From: Ruminococcus flavefaciens FD-1 | GTDB taxonomy: Bacteria; Bacillota; Clostridia; Oscillospirales; Ruminococcaceae | Assembly: GCA_000174895.1 (NCBI GenBank) | Contig: ACOK01000115.1 | Location: forward strand, 88,667 to 152,666 | DNA: 64,000 nt | Reading direction: 5' to 3' | Shown here: positions 17,896 to 27,220 of the stretch, in pieces | How the letters are laid out: each line of letters starts with the position of its first letter | Position numbering within the stretch: position 1 is the stretch's first letter | Notes under the pieces: model-generated | Database searches by the model: none | The model's input: only the letters and a program-made list of their open reading frames with translations | What the model was told of the DNA's origin: nothing | Made by a program: the position numbers and the translations under genes

Positions 17896-18972
17896 TTATA
17901 TAACCTTATGGAATTTAAACATCTGAGATCTTGTTGAATTATTTAAAAAAATCCACAAAGGAAGGTTATCTACTGCTGCTCCATTAGGAACGTCCACTGC
18001 CGAAAAATGGCTTATGATTCTATTTGTCGAAACAGGAACAATCAAAAAGGCATCCACATCATCCACCTTTACCAAACGCCATCTACACCTGTTGTTCAAA
18101 TCCTCGTCTACGACAATTCTGCTATTGGAAGTAATACCAAGAAATTGAAGATACTTGTTTCCTTGCATAATATGATAGGTGTTTCCACGAACCTTTTTAA
18201 CACTAAAAACAGCTTCTCTGTCGTTCATGTTGCAATCATTTATAGTAACTAAGACGTTTCTCGGGATACAAGACTTGTCAACTGTATGGTTAACAGAGTC
18301 TGTGTAATTTCTGATAGCAAGATGAGTGTCTGAATTTATGTATGGTTTTATTATGTATTCCGCATCATCCTCAAACTTTGTAGTGGGGTTAGCTTCGTAA
18401 TTAAGTTTATTAAATTTATCATTCAAGTAAAAAACATCTGAATTAAGAAAAGAGAAAAGAATAAGCATAGCCATAGCATACTCATATTTCTTTTCTTGAA
18501 TATACCTTTTCAGACATTCAGAAAAAGTAAGTATTGACTGCTTTAAAAAAGCATTAGTTTTTTCGTCATTAGCCCAATCAATGAACTTTGCATATATGCA
18601 GTTTCCTTGTTTCTCGTAAACAACAAGATAGTAATTGTCAGGAACGAATTTTTTGTATTCATCATCTGTATTGAACCTCTGTCTGCATTTTAGAACAAGT
18701 TCTCCAAAAAAAGATCTGTTTGAATCATAGGAATAAAGGAGATACTTGGCGAAATTGGGATTAGCAAAAGAAGACTGTCCGCCCCTGACATTTCCATTAT
18801 AGAACTCAGACATATGACTTGGAGATGTATGTTCAGCCTCTCTCCGGAGTGCTGTTATATACTGCTTGTCGAATAGCAGTTCTCTCATCAAGTCAGGAAG
18901 AAGATCAAAATTATAGTTTTTCCATATTGATGAACATAAGTGTGAAAAACCGAAAATAGCCCTTTTATCCAT
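17896..18972 (-). CDS. Protein with C-terminal ricin-type beta-trefoil-like domain
   Basis: 358 residues. The N-terminal 230 are helical with no motif I know; the C-terminal 110 (GNTYHIMQGNKYLQF ... CRWRLVKVDDVDAFLIVPV ... RSQMFKFHKV) show the repeated W/F-x-L/I pattern of a RICIN-type beta-trefoil, as in lectins and some effector proteins. No signal peptide, so it is probably intracellular or released differently. AAGGAGG decides the start at 18972 over an ATG at 19044. A consensus promoter lies at 19003-19031. The trefoil call is moderate. Confidence 0.6.
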   Translation of the reverse strand: MDKRAIFGFSHLCSSIWKNYNFDLLPDLMRELLFDKQYITALRREAEHTSPSHMSEFYNGNVRGGQSSFANPNFAKYLLYSYDSNRSFFGELVLKCRQRFNTDDEYKKFVPDNYYLVVYEKQGNCIYAKFIDWANDEKTNAFLKQSILTFSECLKRYIQEKKYEYAMAMLILFSFLNSDVFYLNDKFNKLNYEANPTTKFEDDAEYIIKPYINSDTHLAIRNYTDSVNHTVDKSCIPRNVLVTINDCNMNDREAVFSVKKVRGNTYHIMQGNKYLQFLGITSNSRIVVDEDLNNRCRWRLVKVDDVDAFLIVPVSTNRIISHFSAVDVPNGAAVDNLPLWIFLNNSTRSQMFKFHKVI

Positions 18973-19002
18973 AATAGCCTCCTTGAAATATTTTATAATA
19001 TT

Positions 19003-19031
19003 ATTATAAAGGATACATAAGGCCATGTCAA
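19003..19031 (-). promoter_or_regulatory. Promoter of the trefoil-protein gene
   Basis: Minus strand TTGACA (19026-19031) and TATAAT (19003-19008), 17-bp spacer. Confidence 0.8.
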
Positions 19032-19225
19032 CATATATAAACACTCCGATTCCAATTTGGGAGTTGTCATATCCTAATTGGGAAGTAATAGCTACTTTTT
19101 ATTGACTTACATTATAATTGATAATATAATTGATTACAAGAAAGGTTGTTGAATTAAAACAATTCAGTTTTCAACTTGCAAAATGTTAATATTATGTAAA
19201 TTTTAGACACAATCTCTTTTGGATA

Positions 19226-19255
19226 TTGACAAGTATTGTGCAAAGGTGATAGAAT
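19226..19255 (+). promoter_or_regulatory. Promoter of the M23 peptidase gene
   Basis: TTGACA (19226-19231) and TAGAAT (19250-19255), 18-bp spacer. The region 19032-19225 between the two divergent promoters is AT-rich and shows nothing else. Confidence 0.7.
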
Positions 19256-19303
19256 TGTGATAAGCAGCAAACCTTCAAAACTATTACAATAGGTGGTGTT
19301 TTT

Positions 19304-20422
19304 ATGAGAAATTCAATTCACAAAAGAGGTATGGCTATACTGCTATCAGCTTTTATGCTGTTTCAGTTCTTGCCTGGACAGTTGCTGGGACAGATAATGA
19401 ATGACAAATCTATTGTTGCAAATGCTGCAAGTAGCAGTGCAGCACAGAATGAGAGAGACTTGTATAATTACCTTTCAGGCAGAGGATATAATCGTGCGGT
19501 GATATGTGGAATATTGTCATTCTTTTATAACGACAATGATTCTTCTGGCTTTAGCTGTTCTTATTCTTATTTAAGCTCAACGGTTGATACTTATCTAACA
19601 AACATGGAAGTTAGTGGCTGGCTTACTGAGCAAATGTCATTAAGAAAAGTAGGTCAAAATGATTATAAGAAAATGTGTAATGTTCCTGAGACTAAGGAAG
19701 GAGCATATGACGCCGGATACATATTTGCGAATTATGTGCTTACAACTATAAGGAATAATAATGAGGCAATAGCTGTTATACCTGCAACATTATGTGCCGG
19801 TGTTGCTGCTAATGAATTTTGGCCTGTATACGACCCATACAGTTTAGAAACTATGATTTTTCCCGTTCCAACAAGAAACCTTGATTCTATTCAGCCTATA
19901 GGAGAGTTCGGTGCTCGTGGCAACTTGCATGCTGGTTTTGATGTTCCGGCAGATGAAGGAGAAAAGGTTATTGCAGTTGCTTCTGGAAGAGTAATACATG
20001 CTTATTCTGAATGCAATACAAACGGGTATAATGACGGTCCAGATTGTTATTACGAAGGTATAAACTATGGCGGGAGAGACGGCCATGGAAATAATATTAT
20101 TATATTGCATTCAAATAATTATTTGACTTGTTATAGCCATTTAAGTAGTGTTAAAGTTGAAACAGGTGATATAGTTACGATAGGCGATGAGATTGGAAAA
20201 GTCGGTAATACCGGTGATTCGTATGGTTCCCATCTCCACTTTGAAGTTAGAAGTGGTAAACCTGTGTATGGTATGGAATCAGCACAGAATCCGAGAAACC
20301 ATATAGGAATAACAAGGTTTGAAAAGTATCCTGGAAGTCGCCAATTAACGTATATTGAAAGCAAGAATTCATACATTCAGCAGTATAATAATAATAACGG
20401 GTACGGTACGATTTCCTTGTAG
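19304..20422 (+). CDS. Secreted M23 (LytM-type) peptidoglycan peptidase
   Basis: 372 residues. A signal peptide (KRGMAILLSAFMLFQFLPG) is followed by an N-terminal helical domain containing YLSGRGYNRAVICGILSFF, similar to phage-tail lysozyme-type domains that recruit cell wall, and a C-terminal M23 metallopeptidase with HAGFD (first His and Asp zinc ligands, near residue 208) and HLHFE (third ligand, near 310). It should cleave peptide bridges of peptidoglycan outside the cell. AGGTGG precedes the ATG. Similar enzymes accompany conjugative elements and phage remnants, which fits the island setting. The Q/N-rich tail is unusual. Confidence 0.85.
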   Translation: MRNSIHKRGMAILLSAFMLFQFLPGQLLGQIMNDKSIVANAASSSAAQNERDLYNYLSGRGYNRAVICGILSFFYNDNDSSGFSCSYSYLSSTVDTYLTNMEVSGWLTEQMSLRKVGQNDYKKMCNVPETKEGAYDAGYIFANYVLTTIRNNNEAIAVIPATLCAGVAANEFWPVYDPYSLETMIFPVPTRNLDSIQPIGEFGARGNLHAGFDVPADEGEKVIAVASGRVIHAYSECNTNGYNDGPDCYYEGINYGGRDGHGNNIIILHSNNYLTCYSHLSSVKVETGDIVTIGDEIGKVGNTGDSYGSHLHFEVRSGKPVYGMESAQNPRNHIGITRFEKYPGSRQLTYIESKNSYIQQYNNNNGYGTISL

Positions 20423-20449
20423 TCGAGCCATCCGAATAATGCGCACATA

Positions 20450-21550
20450 TTACATTTCCTCCTTCTGTTCGTTGATATCAGCGTTTACGTAAAGTTTGCG
20501 TTCTTTGAGATACTGTATCAGCTCGGGATCTGTGATGTCGCTCACAAAGTCCAGCCATGACAGCTTTGCCAGTGAATCATCGGTGTTGTGGATAGCGGTG
20601 TCGATAATTTCGTTCACCAGCTCCAGTACGGCAATGAAAGTGTTGTATTTCAGCGTACCACGGAACATTCTGAACTCGATTGTAGCGTAGTTCATCAGGT
20701 TTACAGCAGCGTATCGACCGTTGTTGCCTTTCTTAGCCTTGTCCAGAATCTCACGGCCTGTCTTCTCAAATCCGTAGCGAGCAGCCCATCTGTTCATGGC
20801 ATACTCGGAGCGACGTGAGAACTTCAGCAGTTCGTTCCAGTGATGCTCCACAAAGTACAGTATCTTGCTGATAGTTTCGTCCTGCTCCTCACGGTTGTCA
20901 CCGAGGCAGTCACGATTTACATGGACGTGAAGTCCGCAGGTAGAGGTCTGATGTGAGCGATAGCCCAGATATATCGCTTTTTTCATAATTTCCTCCCAAC
21001 GAAACTGTTTGTGATAATCAAGGGACATAGGGTGCGTTACCAGCTCCATGCCGTCGTCGAGAGAGCCGTCGCCTTTGATGTAGATATGCTCCTCGTCCTT
21101 ATTGGCGATAGCGAGAAGTTCATCGGCATTATCACTGTCTTTGCCTGCTCCGTCAATTTCAAGCTCAACACCGAAATATCGGTGAGAATCGCCATAGAAA
21201 ATAGGTTCGGGTTTGTACCCGTAGTCATGGATGCTTCTGTTCTTGTCAACTTCGTCGTGGTAACAGTCGCTGCAATAATCGTAACCGTCAAGATGATAGG
21301 CGTCGTCCTCATGGAGCAGGCTGTCACAGCAGGAACAGCGGGTATAGTGGTTGTGGTAGCAGTTGCTGCATAAAGTTGTGTATTCATCGCCGTAGCTGTC
21401 GTCAGTCCAGATAACCGTGCCACAGCGGTCACAGGTAGTCGTATGATTTTCGTAGCAATCGGTGCAGACGATATCACCGTTTACGGTTTCGTAGTCATCG
21501 TCTTCGATAAGAGCTCCGCAGTGTGAGCAGTAAATTTTGTTCTCTTCCAT
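20450..21550 (-). CDS. Amidoligase-family protein with N-terminal treble-clef zinc modules
   Basis: 366 residues. The first 100 contain at least three CxxC pairs (YCSHCGALI, VCTDCYEN, TCDRCGTVI, LCSNCYHN, RCSCCDSLL, YCSDCYHD), forming zinc-binding knuckles. Residues about 125-300 match the putative amidoligase (Amidoligase_2, COOH-NH2 ligase) pattern: FGVELEIDG, KGDGSLDDGMELVTHP, CGLHVHVNR, IEFRMFRGT. Such enzymes are predicted to form amide bonds, possibly on cell wall or peptide tags. The second minus-strand gene after DUF960. This pair is common in Firmicute mobile elements as far as I know. Confidence 0.8.
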   Translation of the reverse strand: MEENKIYCSHCGALIEDDDYETVNGDIVCTDCYENHTTTCDRCGTVIWTDDSYGDEYTTLCSNCYHNHYTRCSCCDSLLHEDDAYHLDGYDYCSDCYHDEVDKNRSIHDYGYKPEPIFYGDSHRYFGVELEIDGAGKDSDNADELLAIANKDEEHIYIKGDGSLDDGMELVTHPMSLDYHKQFRWEEIMKKAIYLGYRSHQTSTCGLHVHVNRDCLGDNREEQDETISKILYFVEHHWNELLKFSRRSEYAMNRWAARYGFEKTGREILDKAKKGNNGRYAAVNLMNYATIEFRMFRGTLKYNTFIAVLELVNEIIDTAIHNTDDSLAKLSWLDFVSDITDPELIQYLKERKLYVNADINEQKEEM

Positions 21551-21581
21551 AGTAGTGTCCTCCTCAGGGCATAAAAATAGC

Positions 21582-21605
21582 CCCTACCGGTTAAGGCAGG
21601 GGCAT
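21582..21605 (-). terminator. Hairpin between DUF960 and amidoligase genes
   Basis: On the minus strand GCCCCTGCC and GGTAGGGGC pair across TTAACC, then TATTTTTATG follows. It would partly terminate the DUF960 transcript before the amidoligase gene. Confidence 0.7.
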
Positions 21606-21615
21606 CGTTTGTGTA

Positions 21616-21900
21616 TCAGTATTCTTCTGCAAGCAGCATTGTTGAGTGATCGCCGTCGTCTATGATGTAGATTTTGGCTGTGATCGGTGCATCTGAGGGT
21701 ATCAGATACACCATGTGGTATTCGGGTTCTTCTGACGAGTGAGATATGCTCTGCATGGGTCCTTCTGCTTTCAGTTCAAAAACTTGAAGGTAATCCTTCT
21801 CGCCATGCATTTTTTCCACGCATTCCCACATGAACAGCTGAAGTTCCAGCGGTATCGTGCTGTCAACTCCGCAGGTCAGATAACGTTCGTTTGTAAACAT
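21616..21900 (-). CDS. DUF960 family protein
   Basis: 94 residues starting MFTNERYLTCGVDSTIPLEL, which follows the DUF960 pattern (short start, then RYxTxGV and LQLFMWEC). Small cytosolic protein of unknown role. GAGGAAAC lies just before the ATG. It precedes the amidoligase gene with a terminator-like hairpin in between. Confidence 0.75.
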   Translation of the reverse strand: MFTNERYLTCGVDSTIPLELQLFMWECVEKMHGEKDYLQVFELKAEGPMQSISHSSEEPEYHMVYLIPSDAPITAKIYIIDDGDHSTMLLAEEY

Positions 21901-22056
21901 AGTTTCCTCCTTTCATTTGCTATGCTCCTATGTTCCGCCGAAGCGGTTTTCTATGCGGTCAGCCATCATCGTATGATCAGTACCTGGCATAGATACATTT
22001 CTATGATATATAGCTGAAAAAGAGGATATTAACACAAAATAATTCATATTCTGTTT

Positions 22057-22086
22057 CTTGTATTCTTATTTATGCTATGCTATAAT
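22057..22086 (+). promoter_or_regulatory. Promoter of the deacetylase gene
   Basis: TTGTAT (22057-22062) and TATAAT (22081-22086), 18-bp spacer; ATG at 22136 after GAGGTGA. Confidence 0.55.
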
Positions 22087-22135
22087 AATGGAAAGAGAAA
22101 CGACCGTTGTGTCGTGATTTATGAGGTGAACAAAT

Positions 22136-23386
22136 ATGAGAAAAATCATCAGAAAGATAGGAGCGGTGATATCATCTGCTGTATTATTGATATCAGCTGT
22201 TCCGACTATTACTGCAAATGCAGAAGCCGAGCCGAAATTGCTGGCACTGGCATTTGATGACGGCCCCAATACAACAACTACTAATGAAGTTCTTGATGTT
22301 CTGGATAAGTATAATGCAAAAGCGACTTTCTTTTTGATAGGGCTGAATATCAATGACGAAAGTGCCAAGTCTGTCAAACGTGCTTACGATATGGGAATGG
22401 AGATCGCCAATCATTCTAAAACGCACAACAGTATGATGAATATGACGCCTGATGAGATAAAGGCGGAGATCGATTATGTGGATGAAAAGGTCGAGGCCAT
22501 AACAGGGGAGAAGACCAAATGCTTCCGTCCGCCGTTTATAGGTGTCAGTCAGACTATGTATGACAACATCGATATCCCGTTCATTTATGGTGCAGACACC
22601 CAGGACTATATGGAACAGGTGGATGTTGATGAAAGAGCGGAGAATATCCTGAAAAACGCCAAAGACGGCACAATATACCTTATGCATGATTCCGCAGGCA
22701 ACGATAAGACAGTCGAGGCGCTGAAAATAGCTCTGCCTAAACTTGTGGAGCAGGGATATGAATTTGTAACGATATCAGAGTTGTTTGAAAGGCAGGGAGA
22801 AACTCCGAAAAAGAATATCCTGTATTCAAGCGTTACGAAATATCCGTGCAAGGGGTATTCACTGTATCAGGAAATCGATTCGGGAAACGATAAGATATCA
22901 CTGGATATGGACACTCTGAACAAGTTGGGTGATACATATGCTGTAGAAATGAACTACGTAAGTTCTACGGGAAATCCACCTGTTATCGCACTTCAGCGCT
23001 GGACATCCGAGCCTTCACTATGGCACGCTGTACAGCCGTCATATTTCAACGGTGATAAAGCGGTATTCCTTGCATATGATATTCAGGCTGCCTTTGACGA
23101 ACTGGGAATAGGTTACAGTGACATTGACGGTATTTCCATATCAGCTTACGGCGGCGATCTTACGGCTTCGGATATAAAACTGCTTGTGAATTCGGGGAAT
23201 AAAGAGAGCGTCCGGGGAGATGTGAATGCGGACGGTGAATTCAATGTTTCAGACCTTGTTCTGCTGCAAAAGTGGCTGCTTGCTGTTCCAAACACAAAGC
23301 TTGCTGACTGGAAAGCGGCTGATCTGTGCAATGATGACAGGCTTGATGTGTTTGATCTGTGCCTTATGAGAAAAGAACTGCTATAA
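22136..23386 (+). CDS. Secreted polysaccharide deacetylase (CE4/NodB) with dockerin
   Basis: 416 residues. Signal peptide ending ITANAEA; NodB domain with the catalytic/metal motif AFDDGP (Asp-Asp near 40), HSKTH (metal His pair), RPPF and a late LMHD. A beta-sandwich-like region (about 225-350) may bind carbohydrate. The C-terminus is a type I dockerin: GDVNADGEFNVSDLVLLQKW and a second repeat ADLCNDDRLDVFDLCLMRK, each with the Ca-binding D/N pattern. It would remove acetyl groups from xylan, chitin-like or peptidoglycan chains while docked to a cellulosome scaffoldin. Its dockerin is almost the same as that of the GH18 protein at 35954, which suggests the same cohesin partner. Confidence 0.9.
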   Translation: MRKIIRKIGAVISSAVLLISAVPTITANAEAEPKLLALAFDDGPNTTTTNEVLDVLDKYNAKATFFLIGLNINDESAKSVKRAYDMGMEIANHSKTHNSMMNMTPDEIKAEIDYVDEKVEAITGEKTKCFRPPFIGVSQTMYDNIDIPFIYGADTQDYMEQVDVDERAENILKNAKDGTIYLMHDSAGNDKTVEALKIALPKLVEQGYEFVTISELFERQGETPKKNILYSSVTKYPCKGYSLYQEIDSGNDKISLDMDTLNKLGDTYAVEMNYVSSTGNPPVIALQRWTSEPSLWHAVQPSYFNGDKAVFLAYDIQAAFDELGIGYSDIDGISISAYGGDLTASDIKLLVNSGNKESVRGDVNADGEFNVSDLVLLQKWLLAVPNTKLADWKAADLCNDDRLDVFDLCLMRKELL

Positions 23387-23393
23387 TATGAAA

Positions 23394-23425
23394 AAATCCC
23401 GTGATCAACTTCACGGGATTTCTTT
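23394..23425 (+). terminator. Terminator of the deacetylase gene
   Basis: An 11-bp stem (23394-23404 with 23411-23421) followed by TCTTT, eight bases after the stop. Confidence 0.85.
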
Positions 23426-23446
23426 ATAACTTCGATTCATATATTA

Positions 23447-23531
23447 GAACCTGTCCACATAGGGATTCATGCACGTCTTTTCGTCAAATTATGCCTGAAA
23501 ATCCGCACATTCACCCTATGTGGACAGGTTC
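23447..23531. mobile_element. 85-bp MITE-like inverted-repeat element
   Basis: GAACCTGTCCACATAGGG (23447-23464) recurs as its exact inverse at 23514-23531, around a 49-base centre with no coding capacity. TTA flanks both ends, which would be a 3-bp target duplication. It sits between two terminators of convergent genes. This is the shape of a small non-autonomous insertion element; no matching transposase is in the window. Confidence 0.6.
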
Positions 23532-23558
23532 TTACTTTTTGTTCGCAGATAAAAGGAA

Positions 23559-23586
23559 AACTGCCATCGCAAAATGGATGGCAGTT
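23559..23586 (-). terminator. Terminator of the HerA-like ATPase gene
   Basis: AACTGCCATC and GATGGCAGTT (23559-23568, 23577-23586) pair; on the minus strand TTCCTTTTAT follows, five bases after the stop of the gene at 23592. Confidence 0.8.
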
Positions 23587-23591
23587 AAAAA

Positions 23592-26549
23592 TCATAATGT
23601 TATAGTAGATTCGGATGATATACCATCGGGAGATGAAGTGGTAGAATAATTGAACGCACTTGGAGCTGCTGTTGGTCCATTCGCAAAGTTAGGAGTTCCG
23701 TTTGCATTAGCAGTATTAGGTGTAGTAGGGTATTTGAGTGAAAAACTGAAGAGTTTGTCAGGAATTATCTTTGTTGTTTCTTCGTTAAATTGTAGTGTAT
23801 TATGTTGATTATCAGATTTTAAAGCTACAGGACTTACGAAAACAAGACAGTCTGATTCAACTTGTCCATTACTGTTTTCCAGACTTCCGTATGCAAGGAA
23901 TTCACCTACTTTCAGCTTTTTTAAGACCTCGGCAACTTTTTTTTCTGAGGAATCAGCGTGAATATTTTTTGCAATAATATCAACAGCTGTGATCTCCGGC
24001 TGAAAATAAATGCTCATACCTGATTGCAGGAACATACTTCTGTACTTTGTAGGGATAGTTTTAAATGACTGCGTTGACATGATAAGTCCTATGCCTTTAT
24101 CACGTCCCTGAGACAGTATGGTTATAATTGCGTCTGTATCATTTCTTATGAGATTTTGTATTTCGTCTACTACAAGGAATACTCTGTTGTTGTCTGTTGT
24201 TTGCTTGTAGTTATAGAAATCCTGTAATAGAAATTCGGTTGTTTTTTCATAATCGCCAATGGAGTCGTTAATGCTTATAATAGTAATATTATTCTCGCCG
24301 AAAATACTATGCCAATTGTTATTGTTGCTGGAGTTTGTATAGAAATTGCTTATGAAATCGGCAACTTCTGTTAAAGAAGCAGATGAGTTTTCTTTGAATG
24401 CGTCTGCATCAATTCCAATTTTGTCTGAATACGTTTCGTTAAGTAGCTTCTTTAATTTTATGCTTGTAGCTTGAGAGAGTTTAAAACAACCGGAAAGATT
24501 ACGGTGTATTCTGTTTATGTAGGAGCTTTTTTCTTCATTGATGTGGGGATTTAGCGGATTTAATGGGATTTTGGTACATATATTGCTTATATGTAGTAAT
24601 TCATTATTATTTGAGTAGCTTTGAGAAAAATCGAAGATGATTACTTGTTCGCCTTTTTCAGCAAGCAGTTGAACCGATTTGGTTATGAATGTCGTTTTAC
24701 CTTGACCTGATTTACCTGTTATCATAAGATGTGCTGTTGGCAGTTTTGAGTAACTCCATATAACAGGATTTCCCTTGTAATCGTACCCGATATCAATTCC
24801 ATTTTCTGGTGATGTGGTGTGTTTAAAGTCTGATAATAATAAAAATGCTTTTCGTTTTATTCTGTCTATGATGGACTTTTCAATGATCTCACTTGAAATA
24901 ATGTAAGCATTGGCTCTGGCAGGAGGGGCTCCGGGAGGATACATTGTAATTTTCGATACATACAAGGTATCGTTCATATGAATATATCCATTTGAACAAA
25001 GAGCTTTTTTTAATTTGTGAGATGGTATGTTGATGTCTTGGCAGATATTCTCAAAAACTTCAGACGGGATAATGAAAGAACCATTATCAAGATAAAAAGT
25101 ATGATCTGTTTTGATATATGGCATATTTTTGTTATTCTTATCATGCATCAGAACTGTAACTATTTCGCTTTCGATCATATACTGCAATTTTCGCTTAAAT
25201 GAATTAACTATACTTGTGCTTTCTTCAGTGTTGAGACGTTTGTCAAATAACCTACAGATGTAGTGATACATTTCACTTTCAATAGTATCATTATCTTGAT
25301 TTGGTGCATTTAAGTCAAGAAAATTATTTACAAGAAGCTTGTAAACCGTCATTAATGAAGTAACGGCATGCTGTACTTTAGGGTCACCAAAGGATTTCCC
25401 ATATTTAGAAACTGCGTCATTGTATATAGTGTTTATTTCTTGAAATTGCATTAAAGTATTTGCGTTTGGATCATTTGTTTGTGACATCATCCAAAATATA
25501 AAAGAATGATCTAAAGATAGAAAGAGATGAGGATTGTATTTAACCGATTCAAGTTCGATATTGATATATTCATTTTCCGAGAGTGTTTGCTGAATAGTAT
25601 TTGAGATAATACAGCAAAGATGATCAGATTTGTCCGCTAAATAATAGTCGCGAAGATAGTTGATGTTTTCACTTCTGACTTTATCGCTGTCAATTAGTGC
25701 GTCGAAGCAGATAGCGTTACTTATACGTGAATTAACTATCTGTCGTATTTGATCGAAAGGAGAATTTATATCATAATATCCTGTTGGGGAATAAGGATTC
25801 TTGAAGAACGAAAGAAAATGTGGCAGATCAGTCAACAGCTGATTTGGGTTTTGGTCTGATGAAAATGATATTATAAACGGAAATGAAAGAGGCAAAGAGA
25901 AAACAGTGTTTGTTTGTGCCAGTGGTAGAAGCAACGACAAATATCTGAGTACAAAAATAAATAGCTGTTGTATGTTGACTGAATAATTTGATTGATTTGG
26001 TAAGTTATAAATATGAGTCGGAAAATAATTATATATACTGTCTATTTCTAAACTAGTTAATGATTCATTGTACAAGCGTAAACGTGTATTACCTGCAAAC
26101 ATATATGCTTTATATGGGAATTGATCCGTGCCTGAGCATCCAACAAGAGAGAATCCCGGTTTCTCAGGATAGGAGATTAGGTTTTGATTTGCTAATTGAT
26201 TAACTAATGTGAAGAATTCTTTTCTCTTACCGGGTTTTTTAGAGTCAGAAATTCTAGATGATATATCGATACCGCATTGAGACATTTTAGAAAATAGAGT
26301 TTTGTCATTCCAAGTCTTGTCATTTATTTCAAATGAGATTATTAGATAAGGATTCTCATTAGTTGGAATTGAAAGAGGAATATTGTTTTGATTCTGAGTA
26401 ATGGATGAGATGTAAAATGATATATATATTGAACTGCGAGATGTATTTAATATTATATGCTTTGTAACAAAAATAGTATTGATATTATCAAAATAGCTTT
26501 GTACATCACACCACCCAGATGGATATGGAAATGCATTTGTATCAGGCAT
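23592..26549 (-). CDS. HerA/FtsK-like P-loop ATPase
   Basis: 985 residues. The C-terminal third is a RecA-fold motor: Walker A ITGKSGQGKTT (about 608-616), Walker B VFLVVDEIQNL (about 790), and LSQGRDKGIGLIMSTQ, the arginine/sensor region typical of HerA, VirB4 and FtsK-type DNA pumps. The N-terminal 550 residues are unfamiliar and AT-rich in coding; residues about 500-560 (FIIPSEVFENICQDINIP) look like a winged-helix subdomain. The C-terminal tail is N/T/P/S-rich. No nuclease partner (NurA, Sir2, PLD) is adjacent, though such ATPases usually work with one in DNA processing, conjugation or defence. AAGGAGG precedes the ATG, and the promoter is at 26581-26609. Confidence 0.8.
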   Translation of the reverse strand: MPDTNAFPYPSGWCDVQSYFDNINTIFVTKHIILNTSRSSIYISFYISSITQNQNNIPLSIPTNENPYLIISFEINDKTWNDKTLFSKMSQCGIDISSRISDSKKPGKRKEFFTLVNQLANQNLISYPEKPGFSLVGCSGTDQFPYKAYMFAGNTRLRLYNESLTSLEIDSIYNYFPTHIYNLPNQSNYSVNIQQLFIFVLRYLSLLLPLAQTNTVFSLPLSFPFIISFSSDQNPNQLLTDLPHFLSFFKNPYSPTGYYDINSPFDQIRQIVNSRISNAICFDALIDSDKVRSENINYLRDYYLADKSDHLCCIISNTIQQTLSENEYINIELESVKYNPHLFLSLDHSFIFWMMSQTNDPNANTLMQFQEINTIYNDAVSKYGKSFGDPKVQHAVTSLMTVYKLLVNNFLDLNAPNQDNDTIESEMYHYICRLFDKRLNTEESTSIVNSFKRKLQYMIESEIVTVLMHDKNNKNMPYIKTDHTFYLDNGSFIIPSEVFENICQDINIPSHKLKKALCSNGYIHMNDTLYVSKITMYPPGAPPARANAYIISSEIIEKSIIDRIKRKAFLLLSDFKHTTSPENGIDIGYDYKGNPVIWSYSKLPTAHLMITGKSGQGKTTFITKSVQLLAEKGEQVIIFDFSQSYSNNNELLHISNICTKIPLNPLNPHINEEKSSYINRIHRNLSGCFKLSQATSIKLKKLLNETYSDKIGIDADAFKENSSASLTEVADFISNFYTNSSNNNNWHSIFGENNITIISINDSIGDYEKTTEFLLQDFYNYKQTTDNNRVFLVVDEIQNLIRNDTDAIITILSQGRDKGIGLIMSTQSFKTIPTKYRSMFLQSGMSIYFQPEITAVDIIAKNIHADSSEKKVAEVLKKLKVGEFLAYGSLENSNGQVESDCLVFVSPVALKSDNQHNTLQFNEETTKIIPDKLFSFSLKYPTTPNTANANGTPNFANGPTAAPSAFNYSTTSSPDGISSESTITL

Positions 26550-26580
26550 AAAAATACCTCCTTAATGGTTTTGATATGAT

Positions 26581-26609
26581 TATTATAACACAAAATTCTA
26601 AAAATGTCC
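26581..26609 (-). promoter_or_regulatory. Promoter of the HerA-like ATPase gene
   Basis: Minus strand TGGACA (26604-26609) and TATAAT (26581-26586), 17-bp spacer. Confidence 0.75.
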
Positions 26610-26828
26610 ATATCAATACGAAAAATAGATTAAATTATGAGATTATTGAATAAATTATAGCGAAATAATAATTATGAGAAAAATAATGTGGACGAATTTT
26701 AGAATAATATTTCAAAAAAATTAATGTAGAAAAACATTTGAACTCAAAAGTTACTTTCGTTTTAATAAGGGAGCGTAGTATTTGAATGTCATGAATTTAC
26801 TAATGATGAGACTTAGATATTATGAAAC
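26610..26828. other. AT-rich intergenic stretch, nothing seen
   Basis: No open frame with a ribosome binding site and no clear hairpin in this part of the region between the ATPase and the primase-helicase leader. Confidence 0.4.
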
Positions 26829-26853
26829 GGGTGCAGCTGTAATGGCTGCACCC
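26829..26853. terminator. Hairpin GGGTGCAGC/GCTGCACCC
   Basis: A perfect 9-bp stem with loop TGTAATG. Near-identical hairpins (same TGTAATG loop) occur at 34823-34847, and similar ones at 34095 and 37781. No long T run follows here. Confidence 0.5.
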
Positions 26854-27002
26854 ATTCATATCAATAGGCTGTTATAGTTTACAACCTGCACAACAATCAA
26901 ATGACTCGTTTGCGGAACGATATAATCCGCCTCGACTGAAAAATTAAATGACAGTATATTAGTGACATGAATAGTAATGTATGTAGAATATAGTAGACGT
27001 TG

Positions 27003-27155
27003 TGCCGTACCTGTGGAGAAGGGCTGAGAGAGCCGGAGCAGCAGGTGCGGCAGATATCATGAGCCACTGCCGTAGACGCTCATGATATTCTTGTTCAGCG
27101 TCGAGCTCTAAACTTCTCTGATGACGCCCGTGAGCGCAGTGCTCACGGACATTTT
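27003..27155 (+). ncRNA. Structured leader/attenuator before the primase-helicase
   Basis: Three consecutive stems are visible: TGCCGTACCTG (27003-27013) with CAGGTGCGGCA (27042-27052), one G-U pair; ATATCATGAGC (27054-27064) with its inverse (27078-27088); and CCGTGAGC (27128-27135) with GCTCACGG (27141-27148) followed by ACATTTTTG. The last is a factor-independent terminator 66 bases before the start codon of the replication-type gene. The segment is G+C-richer than its surroundings. This may be a transcriptional attenuator or a small RNA controlling copy number. Confidence 0.6.
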
Positions 27156-27220
27156 TGTTGTGTAACAAAGTACACATTCCGCAACAGTACGGTAAATACT
27201 AATGCAAAGGAATGAGTAAA

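Noticed and set aside
23401..23649. Open frame of 82 codons after the deacetylase gene
   Set aside because: It runs through a terminator and the 85-bp inverted-repeat element and has no ribosome binding site.
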